Part shown: piece by piece, positions 8,057 to 16,049 of the stretch
Numbering within the stretch: the first letter of the stretch is position 1
Layout of the letters: every line of letters starts with the position of its first letter
From: Bacteroidales bacterium
Lineage (GTDB): Bacteria > Bacteroidota > Bacteroidia > Bacteroidales > JAFGUD01
DNA length: 56,527 nt
NCBI GenBank assembly: GCA_016936595.1
Contig: JAFGXO010000166.1
Location: 1-56,527, forward strand
Direction: 5' to 3'
Notes under the pieces: generated by a model
Database searches by the model: none
What the model saw: only the letters and a program-made list of their open reading frames with translations
Told to the model about the DNA's origin: nothing
Program-made: the position numbers and the translations under genes

Positions 8057-9898
8057 TTATTTATATAATTCAAAAATCATTGCAGATTTTGCTTTAATTT
8101 CAATTTCTGATAAATCTGAATAGTTTGTTCCTGAAATTATTTCTTTAGCAGATGAATAATCTTTTAAAATTTCGTTAAATCGAGAACAATCAACGGTTCG
8201 GTCTTCTGAGTTGTGATTGTTTATCATTACCATAACTGCTTCATTATCAGTATATTTAAAATAGGTGTAAACGTTATTTTCAGGTAAAAATTGCATTAAT
8301 TTTCCTTCAGTTACAGCAGTATTTGATTTTCGCCAGTTAGCTAATTTTACAACAAAATTTAAAGCATCTCCTTGCGTTTTTGACATTTTAGTTTGTGTAA
8401 AAATATTAGTTTGATCGCCTTGCCAACCACCCGGAAAATCTTTTCTGATATGGCCGTGTCCCATGTGTTCAGAACCTTCCATTGCTATTTCTGTACCGTA
8501 ATAAATTACCGGTATTCCTCTGGTTGTGAGTAAAAAAACTAATCCCATTTTTAATTTCTTGATATCTTTGCCAACCGAAGTATAATATCTGTCGAGGTCA
8601 TGATTATCTAAAAAAGTAACTAAATTATATGGATCGGAATATAAAAAATCTTGCGATAACACATAATATAGTTTTAAAAGTCCTGAAGTCCAGCCGTCGT
8701 CTTCATTAAATGCATCTTTAGTTGCGTAGTATAACGGAAAATCTGTAACGCTTTGTAGATGAGTGTTAAAGTTTTTATTTATAGGACTATCTCCTTGAAA
8801 ATAAGCAACATGAGGAACAGTTTGTAACCATGTTTCGCCGAGTAAAGTAATGTCGGGATATTCTTCTCTAACTCTTTGAGTTAGTTTAGACATAAAGTCC
8901 TGAAAAGGATAAGAATAGGTGTCAATTCTTATTCCATTAATTTTTGCATATTCAATCCACCAAATTGTGTTCTGTATAAAATAAGTAGCAACAAGTTGAT
9001 TATGTTGATTTAAATCAGGCATAGTGCTAACAAACCATCCGGCCGAAAACTTAAAAACATCAACGTTTGAGCTGTGGGGATCTGATAAAACAGCACCTCT
9101 GTAAGTGGTATGAAAGTTTTTGTCGGTGTTTACCCAACTGCTTGAAGGTAAATCATTTATCCACCAGTGATTATTACCACAATGATTATAAATTACGTCT
9201 AATATTACTTTCATGTCCATTGCTTGAGCTTTTTCAACAAAAGTTTTAAAAAGTTCGTTGGTTCCATGTCGTGGGTCAACTTTGTAAAAATCAGTAGCAG
9301 CATAGCCATGATATGAATAATCGGGGCTATTGTTTTCTAAAACAGGATTGAGCCAAATAGCGGTTGCTCCAATTTTTTTAATGTAATCAAGATGATCAAT
9401 AACTCCCTGAATATCACCGCCATGTCTTCCGTCACCATTATTTCTGTCGGCTTGTTCTAACATATTGGCAACATTATCGTTGTTTACATTTCCGTTTGCA
9501 AATCTGTCGGGCATAATTAAATAAACTAAATCTTTGGCCGAAAATCCGCGTTGGATATTGGTTTTGTTTTTTAGTTCGTAAGTATATTTTGCTGTAACTT
9601 TACTTTTATTTTTAAAATTGATGTCAAAAGTACCGGCTTGAGCATCATTTGCAATAGTAAGATTAATAAAAATGTAGTTTGGGTTGTTAACAGTAATTAT
9701 ACTGTTTACAGTAACTAAAGGGGAGTTTATTTCAACTTTTTGAGTTGAAATATTTTCACCGTAAACTAAAAGCTGGAGGTCATTGTTTTGCATTCCCACC
9801 CACCAGTTTGGCGGTTCAATTTTTTGCAAATTAACATTTTGAGCAACAATGTTAAAGTTTAAAATAATTAAGATGAAAAAAAAGTTTAATCGTTTCAT
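8057..9898 (-). CDS. GH13 alpha-amylase family glycosidase (neopullulanase/cyclomaltodextrinase type), exported
   Basis: I place the start at the ATG 9898, giving 613 residues. The frame extends further upstream, but a signal peptide (MKRLNFFFILIILNFNIVAQ) begins exactly here. An N-terminal beta domain of the cyclomaltodextrinase type (about 21-115, PPNWWVGMQNNDLQLLVYG) precedes the GH13 barrel. Conserved regions are LDVIYNHCG (233-241), GIRIDTY with nucleophile Asp326, LLGETW with acid/base Glu355, and FLDNHD with Asp434. HGGDIQGVIDHLDYIKKIGA is the usual substrate-entry helix region. The enzyme should hydrolyse alpha-1,4-glucans or maltodextrins in the periplasm or outside. It is the first gene of a two-gene unit with the T9SS peptidase, and has no T9SS domain itself. 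No SusC/SusD genes are adjacent. Confidence 0.9.
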   Translation of the reverse strand: MKRLNFFFILIILNFNIVAQNVNLQKIEPPNWWVGMQNNDLQLLVYGENISTQKVEINSPLVTVNSIITVNNPNYIFINLTIANDAQAGTFDINFKNKSKVTAKYTYELKNKTNIQRGFSAKDLVYLIMPDRFANGNVNNDNVANMLEQADRNNGDGRHGGDIQGVIDHLDYIKKIGATAIWLNPVLENNSPDYSYHGYAATDFYKVDPRHGTNELFKTFVEKAQAMDMKVILDVIYNHCGNNHWWINDLPSSSWVNTDKNFHTTYRGAVLSDPHSSNVDVFKFSAGWFVSTMPDLNQHNQLVATYFIQNTIWWIEYAKINGIRIDTYSYPFQDFMSKLTQRVREEYPDITLLGETWLQTVPHVAYFQGDSPINKNFNTHLQSVTDFPLYYATKDAFNEDDGWTSGLLKLYYVLSQDFLYSDPYNLVTFLDNHDLDRYYTSVGKDIKKLKMGLVFLLTTRGIPVIYYGTEIAMEGSEHMGHGHIRKDFPGGWQGDQTNIFTQTKMSKTQGDALNFVVKLANWRKSNTAVTEGKLMQFLPENNVYTYFKYTDNEAVMVMINNHNSEDRTVDCSRFNEILKDYSSAKEIISGTNYSDLSEIEIKAKSAMIFELYK

Positions 9899-10027
9899 GT
9901 TTTGAAATTTGTAATTTTGTGTAAATTTATAATAAAAAAAAATTTGTACAAAAAAGTTGTAAATTTCTTTTTGCAAACGATTGAATTTTTTGAGTATTAG
10001 TATTTTTTCATAAAATTAAGAGATAAA

Positions 10028-10056
10028 AAAGAGTGAATCAAATTAATTTACTCTTT
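10028..10056 (-). terminator. Terminator-like hairpin at the lipoprotein 3' end
   Basis: The arms aaagagt (10028-10034) and actcttt (10050-10056) pair around an AT loop and, on the minus strand, run into a T tract (complement of 10025-10030). The stem overlaps the stop codon at 10055-10057. Confidence 0.5.
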
Positions 10057-10516
10057 ATAATTTTAACCGGCCATAATTATTGATGAAACAACCTATTTCC
10101 CATTTTCTTGTGTGAAAATCAAAACCGGTTGTGGCTCCTTCGCCATCACCATCTTCGTCATAAATAATATTAATATATTTTATAATTTCGCCGTCTTGTC
10201 CCTCCATTTCTTCAATATCGTTTGGTTTTTTTGATGAAATAACGTCTTTGGCATAATCATCAAAAATAATATCCCAAAAATCAATAATATCATCTTCAGA
10301 AAGGCTGTAATCTTCTGTTAATGAGCAAAATGCAAAAAAAGAAGTTTGGTCATCATTAAGTACTGCTTCTTGAAAGGATGCGTAAAAATCCGAGAAGCTA
10401 TTAGTAGAAGTGCCGTTGTCATCTGTGGACGAATTATCGGAATTGTTGTCATTTGAGCCGCATGAAAAAATGAGCAAACTTTAAAAGATTACTAAACTGT
10501 AAATGATCTTTTTCAT
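10055..10516 (-). pseudogene. Small acidic lipoprotein gene with an in-frame stop in its signal peptide
   Basis: From the ATG at 10516 the frame reads MKKIIYSLVIF, then TAA (10483-10481), then SLLIFSCGSNDNN and on to a stop at 10055-10057. Ignoring the TAA gives a textbook lipoprotein leader with lipobox (LIFSCGS) and a mature region of about 135 residues that is Asp/Ser/Asn-rich at first and then mixed (FYASFQEAVLNDDQTSFFAF, WDIIFDDYAKDV). A -7 promoter element lies just upstream and a terminator just downstream, so the whole gene architecture is intact apart from one codon. As it stands, only initiation at the TTG 10477 could give MLIFSCGS, which lacks a leader. Possible explanations are a recent null mutation, a sequencing error, or suppression. 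I recognise no domain. Confidence 0.6.
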
Positions 10517-10553
10517 GAATAAGAGTTTAAAAATTAGTTGTAAAATTGCACAA

Positions 10554-10561
10554 CAAAGTTA
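10554..10561 (-). promoter_or_regulatory. -7 element TAACTTTG of the lipoprotein gene
   Basis: The minus strand carries an exact TAnnTTTG match 38 bases before the ATG at 10516. This supports the ATG, not the internal TTG, as the original start. A -33 element is not obvious because the ygeW terminator hairpin lies immediately upstream. Confidence 0.5.
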
Positions 10562-10574
10562 ATTAATTTTACAG

Positions 10575-10611
10575 AAAAAAAAGCCGATGTGTTTTTCATC
10601 GGCTAAAAAAT
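10575..10611 (-). terminator. Rho-independent terminator of ygeW
   Basis: The perfect 8-bp stem agccgatg (10582-10589) / catcggct (10597-10604) has a 7-base loop. It is flanked by A/T runs on both sides, so it reads as a U-tailed terminator on the minus strand and probably works in both directions. It begins about 20 bases beyond the ygeW stop. Confidence 0.8.
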
Positions 10612-10624
10612 TGTTTTATTACTT

Positions 10625-11818
10625 TTAAAATAATACTCTTTTTGAAGCATTATTTAGCATTTGTTGAAGAACTTGAGCAGGGTTTTGAAATTTACTTGTG
10701 AGCATCATAGCTGCAATTACATAAGGTTTCCAGCCGGCTTCTTTGTATGTTTCAATTCTGTAACGGTCAAATATTTTATTTGTTACTTCTCCGTTAACAC
10801 AGCTTAGTCCCGAAATATCAGCAGGAAGCGGGTGCATGTACAAGGCTTTTCCGCCTTTAGTTAATTTAACTTTAGCTTCATCTGTTTCCCAGTTCATAAA
10901 GTTAGCATTTTCGGCAAGAGCTTGTTTTTCAAGGGCTTTAAGACCATCGTGATTTTTATTGTTTAACAATTTTGTGCGTTCGCCCATAACCCAGTACGGA
11001 GCCCAGCTTTTGGGGTAAATAATGTCTGCGTTTTCAAAAGCTGCTTCCATAGAATCAACTATTTCAAATTTGCTGCCGTTTTCTTTAGCTTGTTTTGCAG
11101 CTAATTGTTCAACTTCGGGAATTAAGTTGTAATTTTTTGGATATGCTAAAGAAACGTCCATTCCAAAGCGGGTCATTAATCCGATAATTCCTTGTGGAAC
11201 AGAAAGAGGTTTTCCGTAACTTGGAGAATATGCCCATGTTACAGCTATTTTTTTGCCTTTTAGATTTTCCAAATTTCCAAAATATTTCACAAGATGTTGT
11301 AAATCGGCCATTGATTGGGTAGGGTGGTCAACATCACTTTGAAGGTTAACAATAGAAGGACGGCGAGGCAAAACACCTTGTTGAAAACCGTCTGTTAGAG
11401 CATCGCCAACTTCACGCATATATTTTTCGCCTGCTCCGAGATACATGTCGTCGCGAATGCCTATAACTTCTGAAAGAAATGAAATCATGTTTGCTGTTTC
11501 GCGAACTGTTTCACCATGAGCAATTTGTGCTTTCCCTTCGTCTAAATCCTGCACAGCAAGTCCAAGAAGGTTTGCAGCCGAAGAGTAAGAAAAACGAGTA
11601 CGTGTTGAGTTGTCTCTAAAAAGAGAAACAGCTAAACCCGAGTCGAACATTTTAGAAGAAATATTGTTGTCTCTCATTGCTTTAAGAGTTTCAGCAACAA
11701 GCAAAAGTTGTCTTAAATCTGTTTCTTTTTTGTCCCAAGTATTAATAAAATCATGACCAAAAAGATTTTTAGCGTCTAAAGTAGCAATTTTATTGATTAA
11801 TTGTTTGATATTTTGCAT
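10625..11818 (-). CDS. ygeW: Knotted carbamoyltransferase YgeW
   Basis: From the ATG at 11818 (MQNIKQLINKIATLDAKNLF) the product has 397 residues, the size of E. coli YgeW. An ATG 27 bases further upstream adds a poorly conserved leader. The carbamoyl-phosphate loop SLFRDNSTRTRFS, the DVDHPTQSMADLQHL motif, AVTWAYSPSYGKPLSVPQG, PKSWAPYWVMGERT and the C-terminal YKEAGWKPYVIAAMM match YgeW strongly. The substrate-side loop reads MHPLPADISG. In ornithine transcarbamylases it is HCLP, and an HPLP form is more like aspartate transcarbamylases. YgeW has no firmly assigned substrate; in enterobacteria it sits in a purine/allantoin and selenium-linked catabolic cluster with ygeX and ygeY. Here ygeY lies 92 bases upstream on the same strand, probably the same transcript, and ygeX is absent. 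Confidence 0.9.
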   Translation of the reverse strand: MQNIKQLINKIATLDAKNLFGHDFINTWDKKETDLRQLLLVAETLKAMRDNNISSKMFDSGLAVSLFRDNSTRTRFSYSSAANLLGLAVQDLDEGKAQIAHGETVRETANMISFLSEVIGIRDDMYLGAGEKYMREVGDALTDGFQQGVLPRRPSIVNLQSDVDHPTQSMADLQHLVKYFGNLENLKGKKIAVTWAYSPSYGKPLSVPQGIIGLMTRFGMDVSLAYPKNYNLIPEVEQLAAKQAKENGSKFEIVDSMEAAFENADIIYPKSWAPYWVMGERTKLLNNKNHDGLKALEKQALAENANFMNWETDEAKVKLTKGGKALYMHPLPADISGLSCVNGEVTNKIFDRYRIETYKEAGWKPYVIAAMMLTSKFQNPAQVLQQMLNNASKRVLF

Positions 11819-11910
11819 ATTATAATAGTTTTGAAAGTTTATCAAATTATTGAAGTTTATAAAATAATGTTATTCATGAAAGAAAATATGAGTAATTTTT
11901 TTGTTTTTAA

Positions 11911-13098
11911 TTAAATTAAATAAGCAATCATTGCATAAAATGCAGAAGCTTTTACAAGATGTTCAATAGGTACTTTTTCGTTAGGAGCATGAGCTAAAAC
12001 TTCATTTCCTGGACCAAATCCAATTACCGGAATACCGTGTACTCCTCTGATTGTTACACCATTAGTAGAAAAAGTCCATTTGTCAATAAGAGGCTCTTTG
12101 TTCCATAACTTTAAGTAAGATTGTCGTCCGGCTTGAACAAAAGGGTGATCTTCTTCAAGCTTCCAAGTAGGATAGTATTTTTCCATTCCATATTTTAAAC
12201 CAGTCCATGCAACTTCTTCGTAGTTAAGCACTTCAACTTTTCCCCCTAAAGGATTTGCTATTTTTTCAACTTCGGCAACAGCAGATTCTTTAGTTTCGCC
12301 CCAGGTTAAACGACGGTCAAGGTGTAGATGAGCATAATCAGAAACCGCACATAAAGAAGGACTTCCGGAAACAAATTCGCTAATAGTAATAGAACCTTTG
12401 CCAAGAAATTCGTCATAAGCTAATTGTTCGTGTAATTTTTCAACTTCTAAAGCACATTTAGATGCTTTGTAAATAGCATTTTCGCCTCGTTCAGGAGCCG
12501 ATCCATGAGCAGAAATTCCACTAAAAGAAACTCTAATTTCCATGCGTCCGCGATGTCCGCGATAAATGTTTAAATTGGTTGGTTCTGTGCTGATTACAAA
12601 ATCCGGTTTGATTTTTTCTTCTTCAATTATATAGTTCCAGCAAAGTCCGTCACAATCCTCTTCCATAACAGAGCCAACAAAAAGAATAGTTAAATCTTTG
12701 TCAAAATCAAGTTCTTTTAAAATTCGACCGGCAGTAACAAATGCAGCAGCCCCTCCTTCTTGATCAACTGTACCTCTACCGTACACAAATTCTTCATCAA
12801 TTTCGCCACTAAAAGGATCTTTGTTCCAGTTGTTTATGTTTCCAACATCAACAGTGTCCATGTGTGCATCAATTGCAAGAGTTCTTGATCCGTTGCCTAT
12901 TCTACCGATAACGTTTCCAAGTCCGTCAAATTTTACTTCGTCAAAACCTGCTTCCTCCATTTGTCTGCGAAGTTCATGTTGAACGTCTTTTTCGTCCATG
13001 CTTAACGATTTGATTTTTACAAGTTTGGATAGGTTTTTAGCTGTGTATTTACTATATTTTTCAGCTAATTCATTAATTTGTTTGCTTAAGTTTTCCAT
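11911..13098 (-). CDS. ygeY: YgeY-family M20 metallohydrolase
   Basis: I take the ATG at 13098 (MENLSKQINELAEKYSKY) as the start, giving 395 residues; the upstream in-frame extension (MQVYFNTHLF...) looks non-coding and overlaps the promoter. M20-type dinuclear zinc motifs are visible: DAHMDTVDVG (His and Asp ligands), YGRGTVDQEGGAAAF, VGSVMEEDCDGLCW (catalytic Glu pair) and STEPTNLNIYRGHRG. The dimerisation-domain motif SFSGISAHGSAPERGENAIYKA is also present. This set is that of the YgeY 'selenium metabolism-linked hydrolase' group. The family hydrolyses amide or peptide-like bonds, but the natural substrate is not established. It is paired with ygeW downstream. The combination suggests a carbamoyl/amide catabolic step on a purine- or amino-acid-derived compound. 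Confidence 0.88.
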   Translation of the reverse strand: MENLSKQINELAEKYSKYTAKNLSKLVKIKSLSMDEKDVQHELRRQMEEAGFDEVKFDGLGNVIGRIGNGSRTLAIDAHMDTVDVGNINNWNKDPFSGEIDEEFVYGRGTVDQEGGAAAFVTAGRILKELDFDKDLTILFVGSVMEEDCDGLCWNYIIEEEKIKPDFVISTEPTNLNIYRGHRGRMEIRVSFSGISAHGSAPERGENAIYKASKCALEVEKLHEQLAYDEFLGKGSITISEFVSGSPSLCAVSDYAHLHLDRRLTWGETKESAVAEVEKIANPLGGKVEVLNYEEVAWTGLKYGMEKYYPTWKLEEDHPFVQAGRQSYLKLWNKEPLIDKWTFSTNGVTIRGVHGIPVIGFGPGNEVLAHAPNEKVPIEHLVKASAFYAMIAYLI

Positions 13099-13146
13099 AA
13101 GAAATATTGTTTGTATTGAAAATAAATGTGTATTGAAATAAACTTG

Positions 13147-13154
13147 CAAATTTA
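13147..13154 (-). promoter_or_regulatory. -7 element TAAATTTG of ygeY-ygeW
   Basis: Exact TAnnTTTG on the minus strand, about 49 bases before the ygeY ATG at 13098. It lies inside the frame's upstream extension, which argues that the extension is not translated. No clear -33 element. Confidence 0.45.
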
Positions 13155-13392
13155 ATTTATTTTACTAAAAATGATTATAATTTAGTCGGAAATAATTTAG
13201 ATTTTTTGATTTTGAATGTTAAAAATAAATGGTTTCTAAATAAAATTAAGCAAAACAGAGGAGATGTTTTAGTAAATACAAATAAGAATATTTTTTTAAT
13301 AATTTGTTATGTTGTTTTTGCTTGTAATATGCTGATTATTAGGTTTTGTGATTGTATAAAGAATAGGTTTCTATAAATATTGTTGTATTTCT
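13155..13392. other. Divergent intergenic region, no gene seen
   Basis: AT-rich spacer between divergent ygeY and the ATPase gene. It contains the upstream part of the ygeY promoter and then, from 13393, the first palindromic repeat. I see no frame or RNA gene. Confidence 0.5.
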
Positions 13393-13433
13393 ATTTGGCT
13401 TTATCTTGTTTTTTTGTATATTTGAAGCCAAAT
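13393..13433. repeat. Palindromic repeat copy 1 (imperfect)
   Basis: Arms atttggcttta (13393-13403) and tgaagccaaat (13423-13433) match at 10 of 11 positions. They enclose a T-rich loop starting tcttgttt. The element is shared with copies at 14884-14930 and 17097-17149, in the same orientation as judged by the (c/g)ttgttt loop. This copy overlaps the likely promoter of the ATPase gene. Confidence 0.8.
13394..13424 (+). promoter_or_regulatory. Promoter of the ATPase-DUF234 gene, embedded in palindrome copy 1
   Basis: TTTG (13394-13397), 19 bases, then TATATTTG (13417-13424) is a full Bacteroidota -33/-7 promoter. The -33 lies in the left arm of the palindrome and the end of the -7 in the right arm. 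Transcription would start near 13431, about 17 bases before the GTG start. Confidence 0.6.
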
Positions 13434-13447
13434 GAAAAACAGGTATT

Positions 13448-14869
13448 GTGGTGGATATTGTTGGAAGAGAGCAAGAAATAAAAATTTTAAATTCTATTTA
13501 TCAGTCAGATAAATCGGAGTTTGTTGCTATGTACGGTCGAAGAAGAGTAGGAAAAACTTTTTTAATTCGTTCTGTTTATAAAAGTAAATTTACTTTTCAA
13601 ATAACCGGTTTAGCAGACGCATCGTTAAAGGATCAACTTTTAAATTTTAATTTGGCTTTAAAAGATGTTGATAAAAAAGGAGATTATCCTTTAACAAGGG
13701 ATTGGTTAACTACATTTTCCCAGCTTTCTGCTTATTTAACTAAAAAGAGAGGGAAAAAGATTGTATTTATAGATGAACTTCCGTGGTTTGATTCTCGAAA
13801 TTCTAAATTTATACAAGCATTAGAACATTTTTGGAACAACTGGGCTTCGGCAAGAAATGACATTAAGTTAATTGTTTGTGGATCTGCTACTTCATGGATG
13901 ATAAATAAACTCATTAATAATAAAGGAGGACTTCATAACAGAGTTACTCGAAAAATAAAGTTATCTCCTTTTTCTTTGCACGAATGTGAATTGTATCTTG
14001 ATGCAAAAGATATAAAACTGGATAAATATCAGATTGTTCAGCTTTATATGGCTATGGGTGGCGTTCCTTTTTATTGGGATGAGGTTAAACCCGGTTTAAG
14101 TGCAATGCAAAATATTGAAAATATATGCTTTTCGGAAAATGGTTTGTTACAAAATGAATTTGCTAATTTATATCGTTCACTTTTTGATAGTTATAATAAT
14201 CACATAAAAATTATTAAAGCACTTGCAAAGAAATCAAAGGGATTGAATAGAAAAGAATTATTAAAATTGTCGGGTTTACCTAATGCAGGAAGTTTTACCA
14301 GAGTTCTTAATGAACTGGAAGTAAGCGGATTTATAAGAAAATATGTGCCTTTTGAAAAAAAATCAAGAGACAGTTTGTACCAATTGGTTGATTTTTATTC
14401 TCATTTTTATCTAAAATTTATCGAAAATACACATATTTTAAATAAAAATAATTGGCTTAATATTTTGGACTCGCCTCAATATCGAGCCTGGAGTGGTTAT
14501 GCTTTTGAACAAATTTGCATGTATCATTTACCTCAGTTAAAACATAAATTAGGCATAACTGGAGTTTACACAAATATATGGTCGTGGCGGAGCAAAAAAT
14601 CCGAAAGAGGAACACAAATAGATTTAATTATCGATCGACGAGATAATATTATAAATTTATGCGAAGTGAAATTTTCACTAAATCCTTTTGTTATTGATAA
14701 AAAATATGCTGAGGAGTTAAAGAATAAGATAGGAGTTTTTAAATCTGAAACTGGCACAAGAAAATCAATTTTTTTAACAATGATAACTACATACGGAGTT
14801 AAGCATAATATTTATTCTAATGGTCTGTATCAGAATGAAATAACTCTGAATGATTTGTTTAAAATATAG
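13448..14869 (+). CDS. ATP-binding protein with C-terminal DUF234 nuclease-like domain
   Basis: The protein has 473 residues. The N-terminal P-loop ATPase is of the archaeal ATPase_2/STAND-like type: IVGREQEI (box at 4-11), Walker A GRRRVGKT near residue 30, Walker B KIVFIDELPWF near 104, and a sensor strand KLIVCGSATSW. A winged-helix region follows (ALAKKSKGLNRKELLKLSG ... RVLNELEVSGFI), then a C-terminal PD-(D/E)XK-like DUF234 domain with QIDLIIDRRDNIINLCEVKFS, which supplies the D...ExK triad. The start is GTG (13448; the next codon is also GTG), the only start that gives the usual short N-terminus before VGRE. The family is widespread in Bacteroidota, often multi-copy; its cellular role is not established, with nucleic-acid or defence-related roles suspected. 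It is a stand-alone gene between two copies of the palindromic repeat. Confidence 0.85.
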   Translation: MVDIVGREQEIKILNSIYQSDKSEFVAMYGRRRVGKTFLIRSVYKSKFTFQITGLADASLKDQLLNFNLALKDVDKKGDYPLTRDWLTTFSQLSAYLTKKRGKKIVFIDELPWFDSRNSKFIQALEHFWNNWASARNDIKLIVCGSATSWMINKLINNKGGLHNRVTRKIKLSPFSLHECELYLDAKDIKLDKYQIVQLYMAMGGVPFYWDEVKPGLSAMQNIENICFSENGLLQNEFANLYRSLFDSYNNHIKIIKALAKKSKGLNRKELLKLSGLPNAGSFTRVLNELEVSGFIRKYVPFEKKSRDSLYQLVDFYSHFYLKFIENTHILNKNNWLNILDSPQYRAWSGYAFEQICMYHLPQLKHKLGITGVYTNIWSWRSKKSERGTQIDLIIDRRDNIINLCEVKFSLNPFVIDKKYAEELKNKIGVFKSETGTRKSIFLTMITTYGVKHNIYSNGLYQNEITLNDLFKI

Positions 14870-14883
14870 TTAATATTATTATT

Positions 14884-14930
14884 TTGATTTGGCTTTAAGT
14901 TTGTTTATTTTGAGTTTAAAGCCAAATCAA
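14884..14930. repeat. Palindromic repeat copy 2 (perfect 15-bp arms)
   Basis: ttgatttggctttaa (14884-14898) pairs perfectly with 14916-14930 across a 17-base loop that begins gtttgttt. It starts 15 bases after the ATPase stop and could also act as a weak terminator, though no U tract follows directly. Confidence 0.85.
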
Positions 14931-15092
14931 GTTTTGAGATTGATGACAAATACTGTATTTAAAGTTCTCTTTTTTTTATTGTATTTTATTAGAGTTAATT
15001 AAGGGCGTGTTCATATTGATTTTGTAAATTGAGTTTTTAAAAGTTTTTTGTAATTTGTAAATATTTGCAGTATTTTTTGAAAAAATTTTAGA

Positions 15093-15980
15093 ATGGATTA
15101 TAGAGATAGAGTTTTTATGGCTGTTGCCGATTGTCAGAGTTTTTCTAAAGCTGCAAAGGAACTTTTTATTAGTCAACCTGCAGTTACAAAGCATATTAAA
15201 GAGTTAGAATTTCAACTTAATATTACTCTTTTTGATCGAAAATCAAATAAAATTTATTTGACTAAGGCAGGTAAATTAACATATAATTATTTTAAAAAGA
15301 TTAAGCAACAATATGATGAACTTGAGTTTGAACTTGGCAAATTATCTGATTTTTTTAAGGGCGAATTACGAATAGGGGCTAGTTCTACAATATCTCAATA
15401 TCTTCTTCCGCAAGTGTTAGCCGATTTTCATAAAATGTATCAAGATATTAAGTTGTATCTTTATAGCGGTAATTCTTTTGAAGTTGAGCAAATGCTTATA
15501 AATGATAAAGTTGATATTGTTTTTGTAGAAAATTACACATCATTACAGGATATTCAATATTCCGATTTTTTAGACGACGAGATAGTTGTTGTTACGGGAG
15601 CAAAAAGTATTTATTCTAAAAAAAAATTTATTACAATTCAAGATTTTCATGAATTGCCTCTTGTTTTACGAGAAAAAGGTTCTGGGACATTAGAAGTTAT
15701 TAAAAATAGCCTTAAAAAAAATAATATTGATTTTAATAAACTTAATGTGTTTTTATATCTTGGAAGTACAGAAGCAATTAAAAATTTTTTATTAAATTTT
15801 GATGGCATTGCATTAGTTTCCGAAAGATCAATAAAAAACGAATTGCAACTTAAAACATTAAAAATTTTAAAAGTAAAAAATCTTATAATTATGCGAAAAT
15901 TAAGATTTGGAGTTAAATATGGTGTGGAATTAAAATTACCTAAACTAATTATAAAATTAATTTCAGCTAATAACTATTAG
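15093..15980 (+). CDS. LysR-type transcriptional regulator
   Basis: The protein has 295 residues. The N-terminal winged helix-turn-helix is typical (FMAVADCQSFSKAAKELFIS, QPAVTKHIKELE, LFDRKSNKIYLTKAG; residues 8-70). An effector-binding domain from about 90 has the usual GELRIGASSTISQYLLPQ start and VDIVFVENY strand. It lies immediately upstream of, and co-directional with, the YeeE/YedE-family transporter (70 bases apart). The transporter has its own promoter-like element, so LysR is the obvious candidate to control it, in the manner of sulfur-responsive LysR proteins such as CysB. The effector is unknown; thiosulfate or another sulfur or selenium compound is inferred from the neighbour only. 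Confidence 0.9.
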   Translation: MDYRDRVFMAVADCQSFSKAAKELFISQPAVTKHIKELEFQLNITLFDRKSNKIYLTKAGKLTYNYFKKIKQQYDELEFELGKLSDFFKGELRIGASSTISQYLLPQVLADFHKMYQDIKLYLYSGNSFEVEQMLINDKVDIVFVENYTSLQDIQYSDFLDDEIVVVTGAKSIYSKKKFITIQDFHELPLVLREKGSGTLEVIKNSLKKNNIDFNKLNVFLYLGSTEAIKNFLLNFDGIALVSERSIKNELQLKTLKILKVKNLIIMRKLRFGVKYGVELKLPKLIIKLISANNY

Positions 15981-16003
15981 TTATTGATTATAACAATTTG
16001 GTA

Positions 16004-16035
16004 TTTGCTTTGATTATATTAAGGGTCTATCTTTG
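16004..16035 (+). promoter_or_regulatory. Promoter of the YeeE/YedE-family transporter
   Basis: TTTG (16004-16007), a 20-base spacer and TATCTTTG (16028-16035) form a full match to the Bacteroidota -33/-7 consensus. The predicted start is near 16042, leaving only a few bases before the ATG at 16050. Confidence 0.65.
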
Positions 16036-16049
16036 TCAAAAAAAAAGAT

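Noticed and set aside
9899-9976. Longer N-terminus for the GH13 enzyme
   Set aside because: The signal peptide starts at the ATG 9898; the 26 upstream codons are aromatic and low-complexity, without family support.
10625-11818. argF or the succinylornithine transcarbamylase of Bacteroides
   Set aside because: The length (397) and the specific blocks around SFLSEVIGIRDDMYLGAG and AYSPSYGKPLSVPQG match YgeW. The Bacteroides succinylornithine enzyme is about 318 residues.
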